A stretch of DNA of 64,000 bases from Amblyornis subalaris. Lineage: Eukaryota > Chordata > Aves > Passeriformes > Ptilonorhynchidae. Positions 25,978 to 37,400 of the stretch are shown here, in pieces (within the stretch, counting starts at the first letter, position 1; the number at the start of each line of letters is the position of its first letter). The stretch is from contig JACAXG010000012.1 in NCBI GenBank assembly GCA_018881555.1, positions 1,736,001-1,800,000 of the forward strand. The letters run 5' to 3'. The notes below the pieces were generated by a model. It was not told the DNA's origin. It searched no databases and worked only from the letters and a program-made list of their open reading frames with translations. The position numbers and the translations under genes were made by a program.

Positions 25978-25991
25978 AAAAAAAAAAAAAA
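25978..25991. repeat. Poly(A) run
   Basis: Fourteen A residues in intergenic DNA. I saw no retrogene body upstream. Confidence 0.85.
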
Positions 25992-28900
25992 GAAGCAACT
26001 GTAAGAAATAAGAGTCGCTGTTCCAAGATGTCTGTGTAACTTTGCATTCTGGCTGCATTTTGCACTAATAAGACTTTAAAATTGCTACTTTCCAGTTCAC
26101 GTTTTCCCAGCTAAGTCTCTGTTTAACGGACATTTTAAAGATTGAGCAAAAGGGAGTAGCCAGTTTTACCAGGGAGGAAAAACAAGGTTAAACAGAAATG
26201 AGCTAGAAACCCCCTACAAATCTTACACTGTATATTTTAACAGACAAAATGGGCTTACACAAAATGGAGACATACTGGAAATAGACCCACTGCCTTTGAT
26301 ATTGTAAGATGAAAACACGCAATTCTAAAGCTTGCGTACAACCCCCAGACAGTAGATTTTCTGTTTCCCACTGGGCTTCCAGTAGTCATTGAAGAGAAGC
26401 AGTAGTTGGAGAGAAGGCCAGGGGAGGAAAACTGTGCACACAGTTTACAGGTGTATAGGTGAGGACAGATCTCACCTCAAGACCTGGATCTGAGAATTGT
26501 CTGGAGGTAGGCCTGTGACTGTGAGCTTATGCCTCTTTCAGCTCCTGCTGGATGTGGCCTTAGTCTGCAATTTCTGGCTCTTGCAGCACTCTTATGTTCC
26601 TTTTCTAAGCAATTTTGTGGCTTCCATCGAAAGCAGGGGGTAAACTGCCTTTCCCCTACTCGTTTCTTGGCCGCAGCAATTTCCTCTGTGCTTCTGTTTG
26701 TTAGCCTCTTTATGGTGACCGCAATTTTTCCCCCTCATGCTGACTTAAGTAGGAAAAATTTCAAGTGATCATCTGTTCTCAATTTTCTTCAGCCATTTAA
26801 CTCTTTCTAACCTTGATGTTGTTTTGCTTATCAGCTTCTCGTCCCAAGTCTCTGTTCCAGCTGTGTCTGGGCCCAGGACAACATCCATGTTTGTGCTGGG
26901 AGTTAAAAGTCTCGTGTAACATCCCACAGTTCACTGAGTCTGACACTGTATCAAGAAAAGACTCTCAAAGAAATACACTTGGTAAGTGATGTCTGTCCCT
27001 GAAAACAAATAAAGCATCTTCCAGAAACCTCTTTGGAAGTCCTTGCTAAAGCTTTGTACATCAGTTCTCTCTAACATCACACTCTAAGCTACCCCATAAG
27101 TCAGAAGGAAGGAAGCCCTCAGGGTTAAGGTTCAATCGTTGTTATGAATAACACCACACTCTTCACGGTGTGTTATTGCATGAAAGCTGGTCCATCCATT
27201 CAAGGAGGTATTGCAGGACCCAAACCCCTTGGCTGTAGTAGTGATCTACCCAGAATAGCTAGAAGAAGAGCCAGTGCCAGCAGGAATAAAGAGGCAGCTC
27301 CAGAAACTGGCTGGGTGTTTCCAAGTGGTACTATATCACCAGTCCTGTTAATTGCATTGACAGCTGCAAACCTCATCTCAAAGTACATAAAAGATATTCC
27401 AGCACATCCAGCTGCGCCCACCAGCTCCTGTTTCCCAAATTTTGTGCTTGCTGAGAAATGCATCTGATGAGGTGGCGCTAGCAAGGGCCATTGAATCATT
27501 CTTGTCAGAAGCATGGAAAAGCATTGTTGTTCTGTGTTATTTGGCTTTCAGTGCAGTGATTTCAGATGACAAACTTGATTCTTAAGCTCAACACACAAGT
27601 GACATCCTCCTTAGCTGCTGCCTTTGGGACACTGCAGAAAGCAGGGAGAGCTCCATCTGCCTGCAGTGAAATGCAAACCACGTCAAATGGATGCCTGTCC
27701 AGGGACGGTAATTCATGCCATAAGCTATTCTTTGATTTAGTTTAACATATCTAGGTACCTGTGAAAATGACTTTGTCACTTTTTCTCTTTCTAAAACTCA
27801 TTGGTTTTGCTAATTCACCCAGGAAGTCCTGTAGCATTTCTTCTTCGGAAATGGTGCCGAGAGCACTCCTATAGCCAGCAAAGGAAGGATTAGCCCAAGC
27901 TCCAGCTTCTAGCTGCTCTCATTAGTACATGTGAGAGGACAGAAATTCAAATTTTTTTTTGGAGAAAGGTAGTGTGCTGCATTGGGTTGACACAGCTTCA
28001 TGGCTAGGCTTATAGGATCTGATTATATCCCAGGCTTCCTCTCTCTTTTTAATCAATTTTATTTGCTCCCTTCAGCAATAGTTCATTAAGAGAAGGCTCA
28101 TCTGGCTATAACAAACTCCGCCTACAGAATAATTCCACCCAGTAGCAGTCTTCCTAGGATTTTAAGATGATTATTTGAGGATTGCCGCTCCCATGGCATA
28201 TATTATGTTACCAGTTTGTTTTATTGTATTCAAGCTTCCAAATCTAATCTCAAAATAAATAATGTTGACAAGGACCCAGGAGAGGCATCCTGCTGTCGCA
28301 GGGATGTGATAAATGACAGAAAAAGGTCCAAAAATACATTTCCTTGTTGTGGAAGACAGAATTCTTCTCCTTGAGGCTTGAAGGAAAAGAAGTTATCAGC
28401 TACTGAGGCAGAAGAAAATAAATCACAAAAGACTTCTCAGGGCAAGAAAAGATAAAGGAGAGGGAGTTGAATGTTGGTTTTGTTGAGGATTTTTGTCGGT
28501 TTTTTTTCTGAAGGGGGGATGAAAAATAACTTAAGAAATGCATAATTGTGGAACCTTTCATAGGATATGTCAATATGAAAACAATTCAAAAATATAACAA
28601 AGACTAAAAAGGTCTTTTCCTGAGGCTAAAGCAGATTGCTTTCTTTGAACTCGCAATGTATTGTTTCAAGCATGGCTAGAAAGAGGCTAATGGTGCTTAG
28701 TTTGTAGCTGTCCAGAAGATGGAGGAACGTGCCCTTCTGTGACTAATGAATGCACTTAGGAGGGCCATCAGAATGCTGGAGCTTCGTGGGCAGGAAAGAG
28801 GAGTATTGTGAACAACGTGTAGCCCATGGGGTCAGATCATCCCTGTGTCAAAGTGCAGTATTTGTCCTGTTTCTCTCAAATTCCCTGTGATAATATTTGT

Positions 28901-31900
28901 TTTATTCCTTCTTTCTGTAAAGAAGGACCTTCTAGGATCTTTGTAGTTCTTCTTCTCTCACCGTATTTCACATGTCATAGGTGAGCCAAAAGAGTAGTAG
29001 CCCAGTAATAGCTCATCTGTAGCATAAGACTGTCTGGTTTCAGAAGATCACTGTTCTGGATTTAGGGATACAGAAGAAAATGACAGGGCTTCTGGGAGAG
29101 GCAACTCTCTGGTAACTGTGCCTTGGTATGAAGGCAGTTTCTGTTTCTTATGGCTTTTAGAACTGCTCCTGTACTCTGACAACCAAATCTACGAAGGCCA
29201 GAGCTATAAAATCAAATATTGGGGATGAAACCATCACAGGGTTTCATCCTTTTATCCCTGTGTTTGGCATTTCTGCCTGGTCAAATCTGTCAAGACAAGT
29301 GTAATTTCTCTTTTGAATGTTCAGTGTGTCTGCAATAACTCTGAAAGCCTATAGAAAAGGTCTGGACTTTTTGCCAAGAAGGACCTTTGTGTCAGGTTCA
29401 GTAAATGGGATGCTGTTCAGGGTGGGATGCTAAAGGATTTAATATATAACCCATTTTTAAATACAGGGGTTTTTTAGTGTAAGACTTTCTCCAGTACTGC
29501 TTTCTTCCAGAAGAGTCTTCATCAAGAGCTGTTCTAAACGTCCCTCAGCAGACTCTGGCAGTTTGATAATACCGTCAAGGTGTACATTTGCTTTTCTGTC
29601 TTACTACCCTTTTATCTTAAACCATAAAATTTGAGCTGGGAAACTCCGGAGTAAATTTTTTCTTTTGTTTTGGTTTTTTTTACATATACCAACATACGTC
29701 ATTAATGTTTCAGTTTGAACTTTAGATAAAGGGCTCTAGAGTAGCTGTAGATAAAGCAAAGTGTAGAGCTGACTTCTTAATTTAAGATAAACTAATTTAA
29801 AGCACTTTATAGGACTAAAGCTGAAATAGTACATATCACTGTACAAAGTACTGAACACCCAAGACACTGCAGAAGGGATTCTGTGAGCAAAAAAATTTCT
29901 CATTGGATTTGTTGTATTTAAGAAAACAGGATTTAACACAACCTTGGTAAATAAAAAGGAATATAGGAGCAAATCCTTGACTATCAAAAAAGTCCCTTAG
30001 TATATGCAGTTTCTGAAACTCCAGATTTTAGGCTAACCACTTGGGTCAAAAATGACTGACAATGCATGTAAGTATCATGTAATGAATTGGTTGGAAATTA
30101 CTTAATTAGTCCTTCATTATGAACCCTTCTTCGCAACATCCCTAGCTGCAGTACTCCCAAAGCCAGCTGCTATCTACAGCTGAATAGTAGCAGGCATATT
30201 AAGCCTCTTAAAAACTTGCATTGTAATTCCTAAATTGGGTGGCCAGAACCTTACTCTATGCAATTGCTTCTATAATTAAGATTCTATCTGTGTTTCTATA
30301 ATGAACCCTGTTTTCAGCTCCGTATAGTTTTAAGAGACTTCTTTTCTTTTTTAGCAGTGATTTCATGTACATTGTGTTATTTCCTGGTTAATAATCAAGT
30401 GAATCTTTGAAACATTCTGACATTTGTCATAAACTCTGTGCCCTCTCTTAACCATTCACCAGTGCATCTTTTACTGTGAATACATCTATTTAAAGGTTAT
30501 TCTCCACTATTATGCCTCCTCTTTATCACACACTGTAAAAATTCTTAACGCTATGCTTCAGGCCAGAATTTGGGGTCTGATGTCTATATGAAAGGGGACA
30601 ACAAGCTAGAGTAAGGATTGCAAGTTTAAAGTAATTATGGAGGCAGAGAAGCAAGGACATTGATTTTACTAAGCCCATTCCAATATTCAGGCACACATTT
30701 TCAAAGCTTTATTGGAGCAGAAAATGTCTGTTTTTGAGTTTCATCAGTCTTAGAGTCTCAGATGAAACCCCTGTAGCAAGGAAAAATTTTATAAGAAGCC
30801 ACTCTGTTAGAACCTTCTGGCTATAATATCTTTCACAGTCAAAGCTGTGCCTCTTTCAGATTTGTCTGAAAACTACTTACTAGTGTCTAAGTCAGAGCTA
30901 CTGGGTCTTCAGCAGCTTTGGCAAGACAGGCAGAGTTTAACTGTATTACACCCAAGTCAATCACTTTTACGAGGTAAAATAATGAAGGCTTTAGTTAATT
31001 TCCTGTGTCCTATTAATAGAACCTCCACAAATTAGTTTTGCTCAGTTTCTGGTTTCTGAAACAAAAGCCTTTATTCTGGTCTCAACTCACTTGGGGAAGA
31101 GAGCTGTAGATTACTTTTACAATTCTCTGATCTGTTGATGGCATCTGCAGTCCTTGGTGCAAATTACAGCAGCCAGAGGAACTGTTCCTGANAATAACCA
31201 GAGCATGACAACACTGACTACAGCTCTACTATGTGCCCATGCTGGAAGCTCTGAGGCAAAAGCAGAGAGCAAAATTCTGCCAGCCATCTGTCACAGAGCA
31301 TTCCCCTTACAGAGATGCAGTGTGCTAAGGCTGATCCTGAGACACTGTGGCCCTTCCCTCCCACTGCAGAAGGAAGTTGCTGTATGTCGCAACAGTACCA
31401 AGTTAGAGTTTTCAGGTGAAGACTTATGAGCTCCAGTTCCTTCCTTGCTGAATACAAGTCACTCCTAATTGTCTCACCAAAACTGGTTCCCCTCCCTTGT
31501 GCATTAGTGTAAATCAGCCATAATGCAATAGAAATGTTTAGATATTTATAGTGGTAAAAAAATGTCAAGCAGTCAAGACTGGGCTTTCTGAGTTTGCCAT
31601 GGTCTTTTGTGCCTTGTGGAGCACCAGGGAGAACCAGCCCTGCAGCATTCTCACCGGGAAAACTATGCCTAAGAGCAACTTGTGCAGCTAGTGCCTTCCT
31701 CCCTTGCATTCCCTGTTTAGCTGCATAGCAACTAATGACCATGAGACCAGCTTTACAAAAGCCCCACATTACTTCTGTACTTAATTAACTTCTAGAGCAT
31801 CAGACCGTAGTATTTAATCATAACCTGCAGAGTTTCAGGGGCTTGTTTGGTCAGAGGCTCACTAATGTTTGGCTTCCATTCAAGGTGCTTCACTGTTAAC

Positions 31901-33158
31901 TTCTCTCTACATTCACACATAGTCTGACCTTTTCACAGCTGTTCCCAGCAGCAAGTCAAGAACAGGTTCAGTCTCACATTTGCACATACCCTGACGATTG
32001 CTACCTTACTTATTTTTCTTAGATCGCCTCAGTTCCAAAGCACCTACTGCTCCCAGTCTCCACAATCTAAAACTATGGAGAGTGTATGTGAGTACTTCCG
32101 CAGCTGAGGGATGGGTGTATAGCTTCCCTGTGTCAGCAGGCTTTTACCAGCCATTTGTGCAAGCTAGAGTTACCTTTTTGTTTTTGTAGAGCTGAAGGGT
32201 CTGTGCTTTATGCCTTCTGTTAATGTGAAGTTCTAAGTATTGTGAGTGCACAGCCAGGTGGATGCCTTCCCACGTAGCAGTAGTCTGTTCCCTGTGTGCT
32301 TGCAAAGGAGATAAAATCTCCTTGGGCACTGCTAACATAGGAGTTGATCTCAGACATATATCAGACTCTTTTTGGCTCCTACCAACCCCAGTCCTGCTCT
32401 GCTGGGACTGAAGTCAACAAGCAGTCCTGTAATTCCTCATCTTGGGCAATACCTGAAGAGCAGGAATGAATGAGGCCATACATCGATTAGGGGATAAAAC
32501 TAAGAGCTATCTTATTACCCATCTTCTTATTAGTCACTGCACACTGCTGCTCTATTTCTACCTAAAACTATATCCTTCCTTCAGTGTTTGCTTACTGGGA
32601 CAATCCGTTTTATTACTGCAGGCCTTCCCATAACTCTGGCAGTATTCACTTAATGTTACAGAGACCCATTAATTAAAATTATTCTATTTACTGGTTCTTA
32701 ATAATGCCTCAGAAGCTTTTGTTGCAGTGTGGGTGTGTGTGTCTATGTTTGAGCTTGACTGTTTCTGCAATAAATCATAATTTTCTGCCTGTCTTAGCCT
32801 CAAAGTGATTTGGGTCAAATAGACTGATTTGTTCACTGTATTTCAGTAGCTCCCTTCCTGCCACACATGCCTGAGCTTCTCTGTCCATTTTCATTCCTGT
32901 TTGCCCAGTACAAATAATACAGAAGGGTTTAAGGAGGGGAAAAGAAAGCACAGTTGCTTTTCTTCATTCACTGCATATCCTGCTCTGCAGAAGAATGCTG
33001 GCCCCCGCTGGAAGCATTTGCACGACATCCTCTGCAAAGGTCAGCGTGGCTGCTTCATCTATTGCAAACTGGATTTTAGCCAGCAGCTATAGCTGACAGT
33101 TTCAAGAAGGCCACTTCCCCATCCATCTTCCTCAGACAATTGTGTGCAGTCTCCAAAC

Positions 33159-33404
33159 TAATAATTCATCATTTGCACATGTGTGCCTTCTACTTCATTA
33201 TTTTATTAACATATTAGAAGGGCCCTGATTTATTTATTAGATTCATTATTATTCTTATCAAATGATGACATGTTGTTAGCCAGGAAGATGCACTTGCTAT
33301 CTCACAGCTAATTATGCCAATTAAGTTTTCATGATTCTACCATAAAGCACAGCTCATTAACTTTAATTACTTTTGAAATCCAGCTGCTGAGATACAAACA
33401 AAAG
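33159..33404. promoter_or_regulatory. Candidate conserved enhancer with clustered homeodomain sites
   Basis: TAATTA occurs at 33309-33314 and 33364-33369, with CAATTAA at 33318-33324, TCATTAAC at 33355-33362 and TAATAATT near 33159. A SOX-like AACAAAAG lies near 33397. The cluster resembles vertebrate developmental enhancers. DLX homeodomain factors are known activators of GABAergic genes such as GAD1, so GAD1 is a plausible target. Both conservation and activity are inferred, not shown. Confidence 0.35.
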
Positions 33405-33854
33405 AACAGGTAGGTTATATTTGTTAGTTAATTTCTGCAAATGGGGTTTGTTGTCATTAGGTCTTAAGTGATACTTTCAGGCAATCTTGTTCTCTGTCTT
33501 TCAGGTAAGTTTTATATTTTTCATCTAAGAGGGTTCTAAAGTTTCTTTTTATTTTACAGACTAGTCTTTTGCCATAGAACATTGGACCAAATTCAAAGAT
33601 ATTTCTTCAAATAAACCTGGTGTTTCAGTTCAGCCCTTAACGCGAATTGATGGACAACTGCAGATAACATCTTTCTTTGCTGAGATGGAACTAGCCCAGA
33701 AAGTGTGACAGCACTTTGATGGAAAGCTGAGATGCTGTGGTAAGGCAAAAGTTCCCAAGGAAAAGAATTTCAGGTCTTGCAGTGATGTATGTAGTTTATT
33801 ACTCCAGTGAGGGGCCAGATTCAGATTTCTTTGAAGGGTTGACTTGAGTGATTT

Positions 33855-33905
33855 TCCTGGTTTGGCTGGGCTACAGTTAATTTTTTTCTTAGTGGCTAGT
33901 TAGAC
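33855..33905 (+). mobile_element. Probable fragment of an avian ERVL-type LTR
   Basis: The segment with TTTGGCTGGG, AGTTAATTTTTTTC and TTAGTGGCTAGTTA resembles a widespread bird LTR sequence that I recall by pattern. No ends or target duplication are visible, so only a scrap remains if the call is right. Confidence 0.4.
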
Positions 33906-35389
33906 CAAAACATGGCTGCCTATTTCTGAGTTCATCACATGCAGGCATGAAACTTTTACAGATCTCCTGAAGGAGGGAGAAATGGAATTTCTTCGTTGTT
34001 GTGAGAATAAGACTGACTGACTACTGGTGCAATGGTACCGACCGGGTCTCAGAGGGTGCAATGTCTGAGCAGACTCAAGGAGCTGCAGAATCTGTCACCT
34101 TGTTTCTCCACTAGCACCTCTAGGAAACATGAAGGGCATTCCTCCTTTGATAACACTTCACTCTTGCAACTGCAGTCAAAATAGATATAATTCGTATTTC
34201 CTTTCACAAACAGTTGGATGCAATAGCTGCTGCAGATTGCTTTTCCTCAGCCCCTCACACACCTCTCAATGGTCACAGGAGCAGAATTCAGCCACAGAAG
34301 TGTTACTGCCAAGGACGTGGGGGTTTTTCACCTTTAGGTTTGTTTGTGGTGGGTTTGGCTTTACTTCTTACTGGGAACTGGATAACTAGAAGTTAGATTC
34401 ATAAAGTCAGCACTGTGCAATTTGGCCAATCCCAGTTTTAAGGCTGTTTACATGTTTAGAGGCCAGATGGAAGTGTGTGAAAGGCTAGTATTCACATCAT
34501 TTTTAAACACATCTTCATCAAAGTGGCAACTTTTTAATGGCAAAACATAGTTACTCTTTTTGGTCCTGGTGTTTGTGGGCAGAAGTATCAAGTTTGGGAT
34601 AATAGTTACTCTTTTTTTATTTTTCCAATGAAATCAAAGTTCAGATCTTTTCTTTACAGTCTTTAATGACATGGGAAAGGGCTTCTAAGAGGTATTTTGC
34701 AGGGTCTATTTTGCTGTCTCTGCTGAGAGACAGCTTTTTAAGGATGAGGTGTGCAACACGCTGAAGTGAGGCTTTAGTGTCTTCAATGAAGCACGCAAAC
34801 ATAAATTCTGAGTAGGAGATGCCTGCCATTAATGAAAAATTTATCGGCACCACAGCCACTTCCTTCTTCATAATTTCTGGGAAAACAGAATTGTCGCTGA
34901 AATTTACTGTGTGGTCCAAAAATGTTCAGAAATTTATGGGACTTTGGCCAGGGAGGGAAGCAATCCATTGCAGAGCTGCTTAAGTTGGGGTTTTTTTTCT
35001 TAACACAGTAATTCAAAGGTCTTCCAGCCCAAAGGCAAGGCAATGAAATCGAACATACCCTAGAGAAGCCTTCACCAGATGAAGGTTTTCACTCATAGGT
35101 CAGTTTTCAACAAAGGATGGGCCAGCATCGCAGAGCCAGTCAGCCAGGAGGAAAACATCTGGCTAGCATCTGCCTCATGGCCACACAAAACCTTGCAAAC
35201 AACCCACAAAATTGACAGCACTTACCTGGAAGCATAAGGAGAGGTGTCATACAGGAGCCACTCTGCCAGAAGAGCGCAAAAGAATGACAGTGGTGGTAGT
35301 TTGCCATCAGCTACGGATCTTTTAGAAAGCTTTGGATAAAGGGTGTTGAATCATAGGCACTGTCTGTGGATAACGCAGTATATGTTATA

Positions 35390-35433
35390 CATATTGTCTA
35401 TATTCATATTGTCTATATTCATATTGTCTATAT
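35390..35433. repeat. 15-base tandem repeat, about 3 copies
   Basis: The unit CATATTGTCTATATT starts at 35390 and 35405, with a third nearly complete copy at 35420. AT-rich intergenic minisatellite. Confidence 0.9.
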
Positions 35434-36229
35434 GAACCTCTGATATCAAGAAAGAAAGGAACATGGCTGGGATTTTCGTCCTGAATCTGAATGGAATGTG
35501 CATGGAAGAATGAGATTTGCCTAAGTTGGTATAGTTTTTTGACTTACTTTATCAGCTGACAGTAACAAATTTCTCGTACTGTATTAAGAGCACAGAAACC
35601 CTTGAAAGGTATAGTTTATTTATGTATTATTCACTTTGCCTTCTTACTTGGCATTGCAGACTCTGGATATCCTAGAATTGATTTCTTCTTGTACTGATGA
35701 GAGACACTGTGTAGGAAGGTAAACATGCCTGAACCGGTGTGCAGATGGAGTTCAGGACTGGCCACACCTGACGAGAGTGCCTGGAGAAACGCTGTCTGCT
35801 CCAGTGGAAACACCCGAGCACAGTGAGGTGGTCAAGGGTGGAATGGGGTTGGTCATCTCTGCAGGCAGCACTGGGGTAAATCCCAGGCACAGTGCACAGA
35901 GGCTTTTAATACTAAGCAGCAAAGCCCTGTGATAATACAGAGAAAAATGAGTCCAAAAGAAGTGATAAATGCTAATCTGAATATCCTCGCCGGGGTCCAT
36001 TCAGTATCTTTAACATTGTGTTGCAATTCACTAATAAATAGTGTTTCTGCATCACTAAAGACCGGTGACAGCAGCATTCCTTAAAGAGGTCACCTCTCTG
36101 GAGGTCTGCGGGATCGGAACCAGGATGCGCTGGTTTGCATGGGCAAGCTGTGTAAAAGCCTTTCAAGAACAAGGGACTCTCGGAGAGAAATTATCTCAAC
36201 GTAAGATCCATAGTGCTCCCTGATAACCC

Positions 36230-37400
36230 ACGGTCCGCCTCCTCCAGCTGCACCGAGGCATCCCGTTGGCTCGGGGCAGGGTTTTAGTGCTGGCCGTGGG
36301 GGGCAGCCCACGGCTCTCCCCGCAGGAACAGGGCTCAGCTTGCTGCGTGTCACGGCACAGCGCAGCGAGGATTTGCCCCGTTACCGCGCCGAAGTTTGCA
36401 GCGATGCATGCCCTGAAACGGGTTAGTCCAAAATTCGGCCCTTGGGCAGCATTTCTCGCCCGATCCGTTCTGTACCAGTGCACTGCTCCGTCCGCTTCAG
36501 CTTCGGCTCCCAGATCGTTTCGGGCGCTCCCAGCACCGCCCCACAACCCCGACCGGCTCGGCCCCGCCGGGGGAGCGGCGCTCGGAGATCCAGAGAGCTG
36601 TGGGAGCAGAGGAGGCCGCATAAGGTATGACCTGACACCTTTATGTTCTGTGGACACACTTACTATGTCTTATTAATATACTAGCACTAATAAATTAATT
36701 AATTATTCCTGCCTACCACCGTCGGGGTGCCCCCGCCCCCTGCGTGGCACCGCCGCCCTCGGCCGCCAGGGGGTGACACCGCGCCAGACGAGAGTCCTTG
36801 TCCCCTCGCGGCCGCCGTAGGGCCCCGCCTTGCGCCGGGCGGAGCAGCGCGCGGTGCCACGTCCCCGTCGCGGCGCGTTCGCGGCCATGGGCGCCTCGCA
36901 GAGCATNGACATCCCCGGCGGCGGCACCGAGGGCTACCATGTCCTGCGGGTAAGGGCGGCGCGGGCCGGCCGGGCGCCCCGGCCACCCAGCCCGGCGGCG
37001 GCCCATGGGCCCGGGACCTGTCCCGCCGTGGGGCCGCGCTGCAGCGGCCCAGGGGCCCCCGAGGCGGCCCCGCCGCGCTCTTCGCTCGGCCCCGGGAGGC
37101 GCTTGGGCAGCGGGGCCGCCAGAGCTCCGCCGCGGCTCGCGGGAGCGCTGAGATGCGCCGGGCCTGCGCTGCCGCTCCCGGATTTAGGAAGTCGGGAGGA
37201 AGAATTGGTCCAGAATAAATAATTCCGCGGACCGGGTCGTTCCGCCAGGTTGCGCCTCAGTGTGTGACCTGGCCGGCGGGCCGGTGCGTGGGAGGCGATG
37301 TTGGGTTTGGGCAGCCTTTGAGGGCGAGGCGGCCCCAGCCCGCGCGAGTCTGGGCTGCGCTCAGGTGCTCCTGGGATAACGCGTCAGGCTTGTCTGGATC
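36230..37400. promoter_or_regulatory. GORASP2: CpG island promoter of GORASP2
   Basis: G+C and CpG density rise sharply from about 36230 and fall after about 37400, with GC-box-like CCCGCC and GGGCGG motifs near the start codon. The island has two lobes (36230-36620 and 36715-37400) separated by an AT-rich gap around 36640-36710. No TATA box was seen at a convincing distance, so a dispersed CpG-island start is likely. Housekeeping expression fits a Golgi protein. Confidence 0.8.
36887..36949 (+). CDS. GORASP2: GORASP2 coding exon 1, residues 1-21
   Basis: It starts with ATG in a strong Kozak context and reads [21 protein letters not shown], then donor gtaagg. Gly2 is the myristoylation site, which anchors the protein to Golgi membranes. 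The N at 36907 falls in codon 7 (ATN). The exon lies inside the CpG island. Confidence 0.96.

Larger units (their letters stand above)
25353..36200. other. Intergenic spacer, GAD1 to GORASP2, right part
   Basis: No gene was recognised. Chance frames include a 183-codon minus-strand frame at 31218-31769 and overlapping frames at 27144-27514, none with family resemblance or supporting splice structure. Noted items are a probable LTR scrap near 33855, an AT-rich homeodomain-site cluster at 33159-33404 and a 15-base tandem repeat at 35390. Confidence 0.65.

Noticed and set aside
25978..25991. Poly(A) run as the tail of a processed pseudogene
   Set aside because: No intronless coding remains were recognised upstream and no flanking duplication was seen.
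27144..27514. Overlapping frames of 107 (+) and 104 (-) codons
   Set aside because: Mutually antisense with no family resemblance. Moderate G+C alone explains the lack of stops.
31218..31769. 183-codon minus-strand open frame, the longest in the window
   Set aside because: No recognisable domain, no signal or membrane pattern beyond chance, overlapped by another frame on the + strand, and no supporting gene structure. Conservation would be needed to revive it.
36196..37222. Many long frames on both strands in the CpG island
   Set aside because: GC-rich DNA has few stop codons. Only the 36887-36949 exon is supported, by homology and a splice donor.
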